Made by a program: the position numbers and the translations under genes. A stretch of DNA of 64,000 nt. It comes from Cypionkella psychrotolerans (GTDB lineage: Bacteria; Pseudomonadota; Alphaproteobacteria; Rhodobacterales; Rhodobacteraceae). Under the pieces are notes generated by a model. It was given only the letters and a program-made list of their open reading frames with translations, was not told the DNA's origin and searched no databases. Shown in pieces: positions 58,096-64,000 of the stretch (its first letter is position 1; every line of letters starts with the position of its first letter). Location: NCBI RefSeq assembly GCF_001294535.1, contig NZ_LGIC01000091.1:40909-104908 (forward strand). The letters run 5' to 3'.

Positions 58096-58680
58096 ATGGA
58101 CGGCGATTTTAGGACCCAGTTTGTACGCGACCCTGCGGCGCTGAAGCAATTTCCGGCGCTGGTGCTCAATGCGGATTTCCGCCCGCTCAGCTATTACCCG
58201 CTGTCACTTTGGCCTTGGCAAGAAGCGATCAAAGCGGCGGTCTTGGACCGCGTGCAGATTTTGGCCGAATACGATCATGTCGTGCGAAGCCAGCGACAAG
58301 AATTCCGCATACCTTCGGTGGTGGTGCTGAAGGACTATGTAAGACCGCAAAAGCGCGTGGCCTTCACGCGCTTTAATCTTTTTCTGCGCGACGAATTTTG
58401 CTGCCAATATTGCGCGGCCAAAGGTGATCTGACCTTCGATCATGTGCTGCCGCGATCCAAAGGCGGTGTGACCAGTTGGGAGAATGTGGTGGCGGCCTGC
58501 TCGCCCTGCAATCTGCGCAAAGGTTCGCGGACACTGAAACAGGCGGGGCTGCATCTGGCAAAAGTGCCAAGGATGCCGACGGCAGAGGAAATGCAGGGCC
58601 ATGGCCGCCGCTTTCCGCCGAACCATCTGCACGACAGCTGGATGGATTATCTGTATTGGGATGCGGAACTGGACGCCTGA
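58096..58680 (+). CDS. HNH endonuclease-domain protein
   Basis: The 194-residue protein has an N-terminal part PALVLNADFRPLSYYPLSLWPWQEAIKAAVLDRVQIL, then an HNH domain: CCQYCAAKGDLTFDHVLPRSKGGVTSWENVVAACSPCNLRKGSRT, with two CxxC zinc pairs and the His-Asn core. This group is widespread in Rhodobacterales as a single gene, and a role in DNA repair or processing is possible. ATG at 58096 is preferred; a TTG at 58072 has a better-placed GGAG but would add residues absent from the domain. Base use matches neighbouring genes, so it is not obviously part of the mobile region. Confidence 0.88.
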   Translation: MDGDFRTQFVRDPAALKQFPALVLNADFRPLSYYPLSLWPWQEAIKAAVLDRVQILAEYDHVVRSQRQEFRIPSVVVLKDYVRPQKRVAFTRFNLFLRDEFCCQYCAAKGDLTFDHVLPRSKGGVTSWENVVAACSPCNLRKGSRTLKQAGLHLAKVPRMPTAEEMQGHGRRFPPNHLHDSWMDYLYWDAELDA

Positions 58681-59112
58681 GGGCGCTTCTTGGGGCTGAT
58701 CTGAAAAACGACCCATAAAACGCACAAAAATGGGTGTTTTGGTTCCGTAAGGAAGCATCGGTTTCACCGGGCCTTGTTTTTGTTCAGTTTTCTGAGTGTT
58801 TTTGGTTTCAGCTTTTGGTCGCGGCATAAGTAAGCTGGTTCTGATCACCGCAAGATCGCAGGTATGTATTGGATCCCGAATCCTTGATGATCGCTTGATC
58901 GGCGGTTGACGGGTCAGAAAGCTCTTTTTTGCTGACTCGGTATTGATTAGTTTCGCTGAGGGCGGCTGCTCTTGCCTGCGAGTTGGGGCGATGGGCAGGC
59001 CTGTGTACCGAATTTTAGCTCACACTTCGCCGTCGTGGTTTGGTGACGACTGGTTTTGACCACTCGATCTTTTTGTTTTCCCGACACAGGTCGGATAGCG
59101 GACGCAACCAAG
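58681..59112. other. Gene-free stretch, possibly holding a transposon end
   Basis: 432 bp without a supported gene, T-richer than the flanking coding DNA. Near its right side TGTGTACC (from 59002) and two related GTCGT/ACGAC arms (GTGACGACTGG at 59043-59053) resemble the end and repeat pattern of Tn7/Tn5053-type elements. As tniA remnants begin at 59868, this may be the left end of the decayed transposon. Nothing else is seen. Confidence 0.35.
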
Positions 59113-59201
59113 GGGTAATCCCTCCATTTCTAACGGGGTGCACTCGTAGAGCTTATGCGGCCATTTTCAGTTTCTGGGCGGGTGTGATGCCGCCGATGCG
59201 C

Positions 59202-59241
59202 CGTTGCCCGGCAATGGTTTGCTTGCAAACCATGAAAGGGA
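59202..59241 (+). repeat. Small palindromic insert, copy C (~40 bp)
   Basis: Contains TTGCCCGGCAA joined to ATGGTTTG-CTTG-CAAACCAT and ends GAAAGGGA. It lies inside the last codons of the IS3 orfB, between YNNDRPN and IGGITPAQKL, and adds about 13 codons without breaking that frame. It is nearly identical to copy A, in inverse orientation. Confidence 0.7.
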
Positions 59242-59445
59242 TGTTCGGGCGGTCGTTGTTGTAAGCCCCCCCACGTCTTGCGGGCGTCGGTCAGCCCGAC
59301 CAGCGGATCGGCGATCTCATCGTTCTCGGCCCGCAACTTTGGGCCATAGCGATAACAGGTCTCCCTGACCCCGAAAGTCCGGCAGGCCAGCGCTATGCTG
59401 ATCCCGCGCCGCGCCACTGCATTCCCGGCCATCTCGCGGCGTTGA

Positions 59446-59481
59446 CCCACGGCAAATGCATGCATTTGCCTTTCGGGCAAC
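59446..59481 (-). repeat. Small palindromic insert, copy B (variant stem)
   Basis: The perfect 20-bp palindrome GGCAAATGCATGCATTTGCC (59451-59470) is followed by TTTCGGGCAA. On the minus strand it starts GTTGCCCG and ends GGGT, like copies A and C, but with another stem. It splits the IS3 reading frame between RPS and QRREMA. Confidence 0.55.
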
Positions 59482-59651
59482 GGATGGCCGATCTATTTTT
59501 CCAAGAGCCTCCTTGAGCAGGTCATTTTGCATGCTCAGCTCGGCGAACATCGTCTTCAGCCGCCGGTTCTCCTCCGCAATGGCCTGCGTCGGGGTGATCA
59601 TCGACGCATCCATGCCACCCTACTTCGCCCGCCATTTGTAAAAGGACGCGT

Positions 59652-59692
59652 TCCCTCTCATGGTTTGAAGACAAACCATTGCCGGGCAATGG
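59652..59692 (-). repeat. Small palindromic insert, copy A (~40 bp)
   Basis: Contains ATGGTTTG-AAGA-CAAACCAT (59660-59679) joined to TTGCCGGGCAA (59679-59689). It sits in the helix-turn-helix region of orfA, just after the codons for RVHGM, and shifts the frame. Outside the 4-base loop and one or two positions it is identical to copy C. Confidence 0.7.
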
Positions 59693-59867
59693 CATCATGC
59701 CGTGCACCCGGCACAGCTCGGCCACCGGCATGCCGCCTTCAGCCTGACGCAGGATCGCGAGGATCTGCGGCTCAGTGTATCTGCTTGTCTTCATTCAGAA
59801 TCTCCTCATCCATCTTGCCGAGAAAACTCTACTTATGCAGACCCTTACTTCCGGGGGGGGATTACCC

Positions 59868-60148
59868 ATGTCGAACGTGCGGGCCAGGTTCTTATCATCG
59901 ACGAATACGATGCAGACCTAATGGCAATCGTGCCCTATGACTTCCTGCTTCACTGACTTGGCAGGGCAAAGCTGGATGCGCTTGGGATCAGGCTCGACAC
60001 TCCGCTTCGGGTGAAGATGTCCGTTATCATGGACGCATTTACGGGGTGTATGCCTCCACGATGAAAACAGTGCCACAAGCCGCCGGACGCCACCCGCAAC
60101 GCTCGGCCGTCGTCGCATGACGACGGGCTGGACGCCGGGCATGAAGGA
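59868..60148 (+). pseudogene. TniA/TnsB-type DDE transposase remnant
   Basis: In one frame GQVLIIDEYDADLMAIVPYDFLLH, a stop at 59954-59956, then LGRAKLDALGIRLDTPLRVKMSVIMDAFTGC. The first piece has the Asp of a DDE catalytic core (IDEYDADL), and MSVIMDAFTGC the following strand, as in Mu/TniA-type integrases. After about 60045 only a short stretch in another frame (GRRRMTTGWTPGMKE, stop at 60149-60151) could be the original C-terminus. The rest of the core is deleted. It lies just before tniB, as in Tn5053-type modules. Moderate certainty because so little remains. Confidence 0.55.
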
Positions 60149-60157
60149 GTAGTGTTG

Positions 60158-61273
60158 ATGAATGATATGAACCTCGAAGTCGGAGCGTTGCTTGACGCAG
60201 ACGATCAGATCGACCTGCCCCTCGAAGGCGACCCGCGCCCCGCCCAGGAAGACACTGAGGCACTCTCGGGTTGGCTCTTGCGGCGGTCTTACGTCAGCGA
60301 CTGGGATAATCAGTTTGTCGCGCGGCTTGAGGTGGTCCTGAAGCGCGACAAGGACGGCAACCTGCTGCCAGAGGGAAAAGCGTTCCGCAACGAGCGGAAG
60401 GGAGTGTGCGTGACCGCCATTTCGCAAGACGGAAAAACTACCATGGTCTGGCAGGTCCTCAAGCGGCTTTTCAATGACAGCTTTGATGAGAAGAAATGCG
60501 GGGAGCGGATAGCGTATTGTCGGCTGAGGCATGCGGCGAGCGTAAAAAGCGTTTGTGAGGACCTATGCCGTTCGAACGGCTACCCTAAGTTCCCGTCAAA
60601 AATGATCCGCCCTGAAGCCGATGACCTTGCCGCGCACCGATTGCGCATGGCCGGAATCACGATTGTCGTCATCGATGAAGTCCATAACCTGAACGACCCA
60701 AAGGCTGTGATCAATATCTTCCTCAAGACCCTTGTTCAGGATGGTGGCGGCTTTTGCATCATCCTTATTGGCACCCCCGAAAGTGCGGAATTTGATCTAT
60801 GATGACCCCGAACACCTTGAACTCGCCGAGCGCTATTTGGACCTTCCCCTAAAGCCATTCGCGCGGACAGCGTCGATTGAGCGGGTCAATCGTGCCTTGA
60901 AAGAGGTCAACCATGATGCGGGAGTGCGCCTCGCACCGAGCATCAAGAATGATCCTTACTTTGCCGACCGGATCTATGATGGAGTTCATGGCAGCTTTGG
61001 ACGCTGCATATTCCTGATTGTGAACTCTGCCATCCGCGCGGTCGAACAAGGCGGAGATGCGGTGGATATCGAGGATTTCCGCGAATTCTTCGACATGAAA
61101 TACCTGCATTTTAACCCTGAGAACCCATTCAAACACAGCGATTGGTCTCACGGGCGCATGCGGCAACGACCGACGGGCCTGACGCTTCAAATGTCTTTTT
61201 CGAGGGTGTTTCCGCGCCAGCGCCGCCCAAAAAGTGTGGACGGCCGCGGAAGAGCGCAGGGAAGACGAAATGA
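60158..61273 (+). pseudogene. tniB: TniB/TnsC-type AAA ATPase, frameshifted
   Basis: From ATG 60158 (AAGGAG at 60143-60148) the frame shows LVLKRDKDG, the P-loop region ISQDGKTTM and Walker B ITIVVIDEVHNL with IGTPES. Near 60785 a shift moves the rest to the next frame (NLIYDDPEHLELAERYLDLPLKPF...). A second shift near 61155 restores a K/P-rich end (KKCGRPRKSAGKTK) that stops at 61271-61273, overlapping the tniQ ATG. The P-loop lacks its first Gly (AISQDGKTT), so even the intact protein may have been weak. Such ATPases choose targets for TniA. Confidence 0.8.
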
Positions 61274-62721
61274 CGTCGGACTCCCTGATGCCCCATTTGC
61301 CGTTCCATGCTGACGAGGTGAGTCAGGGCTATTTCGTCAGGATCGGATATTACCACGCCGGCGTGCCTGTAAGCACCTTTAACCGCTACGGTTGGGGTCG
61401 ACCATGTGGATTTCCGCAACGGTACTGGCGCTTTCGTAGATCGGATGGCGGCTCTGGCCGACCTTCAACCAGCGGAGATCGCGTTCAACACTCTGAGCGT
61501 CATTTCGAATGACTTGTTGCAGCTGCGGGGCGAGCAGCTTGGTCTCACGGTGGTTCGGCGGACCTTTGTCCGCTTTTGCCCCCAATGCTTCCGTCAGGAC
61601 GCCGAAGGGCAAGTTGATGCTGGAAGCGGTGCGTAGCGATTCCAGTGGGCGTGGTTGTTGCGCCCGGTGGTGATTTGCACACGGCATCGGGCGATCTTGG
61701 TTGAGCTGCCCGCGCCGGATCCGGTGAGGGCCTTCGACCTGCAGAAGCTCGTCGTTGAACAGGATTTCAAACTGCCGAACACGGCTGAAGATGGCCCTAA
61801 AGTTCCCGGTGCCTTGCAAACATACGTCGAGGATCGGCTCTGGGGTGCGAAGAACGCGGCGGCTTGGCTCGATGGGCAGGGGATCGCCCCCGGAAGCAAG
61901 GCCTGTGAGATGCTGGGTGCGCTTGTCGAAGGCGGTCCCGAGGCAAAGATCGGCCGTTATTCCGAGCTAGATTAGGCGCGTACCGGCGATATCGGTTTCC
62001 AGATATGTTCGCGCGGCCCAGACGCTATCATGGAGTCATTCCCACAGTTGCGGATCAGCGCCGGCCGACGCAGCGGCCGGACTGGGCCACAGGGAGCATA
62101 CGGATTTCTATTTAACCGGCTGAAATACACCCAAAGATCTGACGATTTCGGCCCGCTGCGGGCGATTGTACGCGATGCCATCGTCGAAAATTTTGCGATC
62201 GGCCCCGGTGAAGTCATTCTTGGAGAGATGGTTACGCAGCGTCGTGTCCATTCCGTCAACTCGCTGGTGAACGCGACCGGGATCAACCGCTTTAGTCTTT
62301 ACAGGGTTATGCGTAAGGCAGGGATGATCCCGGAAACTGCCGACACGGCGGCGTTCAACCAGTGGGTCTTCCCGGCAGACCAAGGGGAGAGGCTGATCAC
62401 CCGCATCCAAAACTCCATTCCCTTGAATCAGGTGAAGCATGCGCTCGGGTGCAGTAAGACCCATGCGGAACAGTTGGCGCAGTACGGGTTGATCACCTCG
62501 GTGGTGCCGACTATCGAGGGGAAGGTCGGGTTGACGCAAGGGTATTTCAACCATGACGACCTATCCGCATTCATGACGAATGTGCTGCCCAATACCGTCT
62601 TCATCTCCGGAGAGGAGAAAGGCTACGTCAATCTGACGGTTGCCGCACGGCGTTTCTCATCGACTGCAGAAATTCTGCGGTGGCAACTGGACGGTAAGTT
62701 GACCGGTACGCTGCTGCTTAA
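61270..62721 (+). pseudogene. tniQ: TniQ-family protein, disrupted and truncated by IS insertion
   Basis: The start LMPHLPFHADEVSQGYFVRI is the TniQ opening. A frameshift near 61395 leads to DFRNGTGAFVDRMAALADLQPAEIAF...RRTFVRFCPQCF. One frame then continues through two stops, at 61634-61636 and 61973-61975, with LLRPVVICTRHRAIL (zinc-type His/Cys) and GPQGAYGFLFNRL...RDAIVENFAIGPGEVI, and a C-terminal HTH region VHSVNSLVNATGINRFSLYRVMRKAGM. IS sequence begins at 62722 after KLTGTLLLN. TniQ joins TniB in target choice. Non-functional here. Confidence 0.82.
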
Positions 62722-62760
62722 TGAACCGCTCCGGGTTTTCCGGAGACCAATTAGTCCGTG

Positions 62761-63666
62761 TTACGCGACCATATCGAGTGCGTTCAGGTTTTCATAGAAG
62801 GCCTCCTCTGCCTCTGCGGGTGGGATGTTTCCGATAGGCTCAAGCAACCGCCTGTTGTTGAACCAATCGACCCATTTCAGCGTTTCCAATTCTACCTCCT
62901 CCATGGTTTTCCATGAACTGCGCCGCCGAATGACCTCGGTTTTGTAGAGACCGTTGATCGTTTCGGCCAAAGCGTTGTCATAGGCGTCGCCGACGCTGCC
63001 AACGGATGGCTCAATGCCCGCATTTGCCAATCGCTCGGTGTAGCGAATGGACACGTATTGCCCGCCGCGATCGCTATGATGAATAAGCCCGCCTTGATAG
63101 GTTGGACGGCGGGCATAAAGCGCTTGCTCAAGTGCATCGAGAACGAAGTCGGTCTTGGCAGACCGCGATGCCTTCCAGCCGACGATGCTGTTGGCAAAGG
63201 TGTCGATCACGAAGGCGACGTAGACAAAGCCCTGCCACGTTGAGACATAAGTGAAGTCACTGACCCACAGCATATTTGGCGCTAGCGCTCGGAACTTGCG
63301 GTTCACCTTGTCGCGTGGGCATGGCACTGACGTGTCGGGGATCGTTGTTTTCATGGCCTTTCCTCGAACGATTCCCCGTAAACCCATGCCTTTCATGAGG
63401 CGAGCAACGGTGCAGCGCGCCACGGCTTCACCTTCACGGCACAGCTGTCGCCAGGCTTTGCGGACACCGTAAACCTCCCAGTTGTCATCCCAGACCTTCT
63501 GGATTTTTGGCCGTAAAGCCGCATCCCGCTGCTGGCGTGCCGAGGCCTTGGACGGATCGGCGCGCACAGCGAGGCAGGCGTAGTAGGTCGATGGGGCAAT
63601 CGGCAGCACCCTGCAGATAGACTCGACCCCATAAACCACGCGATGATCATCAACAAAGTCGATCAT
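62761..63666 (-). CDS. IS3-family transposase OrfB (DDE integrase)
   Basis: The 301-residue frame has an HTH_21-type start ([21 protein letters not shown]), the pattern [11 protein letters not shown], and the DDE core: first Asp in [26 protein letters not shown], second in [14 protein letters not shown], Glu in [18 protein letters not shown]. In the IS3 family OrfB is made as an OrfA-OrfB fusion by -1 frameshifting; here orfA and orfB overlap by ATGA. All catalytic residues are present, so the element may be active. Confidence 0.93.
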   Translation of the reverse strand: MIDFVDDHRVVYGVESICRVLPIAPSTYYACLAVRADPSKASARQQRDAALRPKIQKVWDDNWEVYGVRKAWRQLCREGEAVARCTVARLMKGMGLRGIVRGKAMKTTIPDTSVPCPRDKVNRKFRALAPNMLWVSDFTYVSTWQGFVYVAFVIDTFANSIVGWKASRSAKTDFVLDALEQALYARRPTYQGGLIHHSDRGGQYVSIRYTERLANAGIEPSVGSVGDAYDNALAETINGLYKTEVIRRRSSWKTMEEVELETLKWVDWFNNRRLLEPIGNIPPAEAEEAFYENLNALDMVA

Positions 63667-63995
63667 GGCTTGAACGGGCGGTCGAGTTCCGCCTGTGCAA
63701 AATACGCTGACGCCTTGCGCAGGATCTCGTTTGCCTGCCGAAGCTGGCGCACCTCGCGTTCCAGTTCTTTGATCTTGTCACGCTCAGCACTGGTCGCACC
63801 TTCCCGTGCTCCGCTGTCCTTTTCCGCCTGCCGAACCCAGACCCTCAATGTCTCCGGGATGCAGCCAATCTTAGGGGCAATCGCAGCAACTGCCGCAGAT
63901 TGCGTTTCATAGGAGCCTTGATGCTCCAACACCATGCGAACGGCACGCGCCCGCATCTCCGGTGAATAACGGTTTGATGTCTTACTCTTTTCCAT
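63663..63995 (-). CDS. IS3-family transposase OrfA (HTH + leucine zipper)
   Basis: The 110-residue protein has the HTH_Tnp_1 domain ([48 protein letters not shown]) and a C-terminal leucine-zipper-like helix ([32 protein letters not shown]) that joins monomers and ends in the conserved [12 protein letters not shown]. It overlaps orfB by four bases. Complete within the window (start at 63995). Confidence 0.92.
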   Translation of the reverse strand: MEKSKTSNRYSPEMRARAVRMVLEHQGSYETQSAAVAAIAPKIGCIPETLRVWVRQAEKDSGAREGATSAERDKIKELEREVRQLRQANEILRKASAYFAQAELDRPFKP

Positions 63996-64000
63996 AGCCC

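Larger units (their letters stand above)
59153..59794 (-). pseudogene. IS3-family transposase remnant (orfA + orfB)
   Basis: On the minus strand MKTSRYTEPQILAILRQAEGGMPVAELCRVHGM is the orfA N-terminus. After an insert it returns as ASFYKW-equivalent bases, then MDASMITPTQAIAEENRRLKTMFAELSMQNDLLKEALGK; after a second insert as RREMAGNAVARRGISIALACRTFG and ENDEIADPLVGLTDARKTWG. A deletion follows, and YNNDRPN plus, after a third insert, IGGITPAQKLKMAA close the gene. The inserts and the deletion shift frame several times. The order is that of IS3 elements of the IS407/IS2 kind; group not certain. Confidence 0.8.
59113..59867. mobile_element. Internally deleted IS3-family element (~755 bp)
   Basis: Both ends carry the inverted 10-mer GGGTAATCCC (59113-59122) and GGGATTACCC (59858-59867), followed inside by weaker matches. 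Between them are the start of an IS3-type orfA, the start of orfB and the last ~20 codons of orfB, with the DDE core missing. A full member would be about 1.25 kb. It contains three short palindromic inserts. It abuts the tniA remnant at 59868 and cannot transpose on its own. Confidence 0.75.
62722..64000. mobile_element. IS3-family element (IS51-like group), right end outside the window
   Basis: The left end TGAACCGCTCCGGGTTTTCC followed by GGAGACC is the terminal inverted repeat typical of this IS3 branch. It interrupts tniQ. The two transposase frames are on the minus strand and intact. The right terminal repeat and any target duplication lie beyond 64000, so only one border is visible. 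Confidence 0.9.

Noticed and set aside
58096..58680. HNH gene as a mobile-intron or defence nuclease
   Set aside because: Its N-terminal half and zinc-type HNH match the common single-copy Rhodobacterales protein, and its codon use agrees with core genes.
59918..60532. 204-codon frame on the minus strand over tniB
   Set aside because: It is opposite a recognisable ATPase reading frame and shows no domain of its own.

Overview
The window is a chromosomal segment of an alphaproteobacterium, most likely a member of the Rhodobacterales (Rhodobacteraceae). This rests on high-GC coding throughout, the phoR-pstSCAB-phoU-phoB arrangement, the lptF-lptG-lptD-surA-pdxA-rsmA run, a DUF4167 gene behind prfA-prmC, and the compact glgP-B-C-A-X-pgm operon. 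Genus and species cannot be told from the sequence alone. Replication, translation and envelope genes of the core genome dominate; only the last ~5 kb is clearly accessory.

Layout. 1-5930: inositol catabolism, with the tail of an RpiR-family regulator (probable IolR), a GGAA-N6-TTCC operator, then iolC, iolD, iolE and iolB. 5931-13870: phosphate sensing and uptake, with a soluble PhoR-like kinase, a triple PHO box, pstS, a strong hairpin, pstC, pstA, pstB, phoU and phoB. 13995-25294: mixed metabolism: a VOC protein, nucleoside hydrolase, iron-type binding protein, mazG, an M20 peptidase, an aminotransferase with an agmatinase, a CHAP lipoprotein, prfA and prmC. 25476-40580: DUF4167 protein; the minus-strand rsmA/pdxA/surA/lptDGF run; pepA and holC; an ABC-F, MarC and retropepsin-like trio; ndk; a TfoX-C-terminal protein; and a 43-residue ORF. 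40737-44094: copper homeostasis (copZ, copA, cueR with paired CueR-type sites) and an NsrR-like Rrf2 regulator with an FNR-type site upstream. 44442-55577: glycogen synthesis and breakdown. 55695-58680: an MttB-superfamily methyltransferase, an SLT lipoprotein and an HNH protein.

58681-64000 is a mobile-element graveyard. It holds a decayed TniA/TniB/TniQ transposition module (Tn5053/Tn7-like) with frameshifts and nonsense codons. An internally deleted IS3-family element abuts the tniA remnant, and an apparently intact IS3-family (IS51-like) element cuts off the 3' end of tniQ and runs out of the window. The deleted IS3 copy itself contains three small palindromic inserts of about 40 bp, two of them nearly identical. 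They are the most unusual objects in the window.

Between the genes there are several dispersed repeat families. The best is a two-hairpin unit found twice (39954-39997 and, in reverse orientation, 57318-57362), each time between convergent genes, with compensatory changes in one stem. Two other intergenic families begin with AAATA-type motifs. No tRNA, rRNA, CRISPR array or complete defence system was seen.
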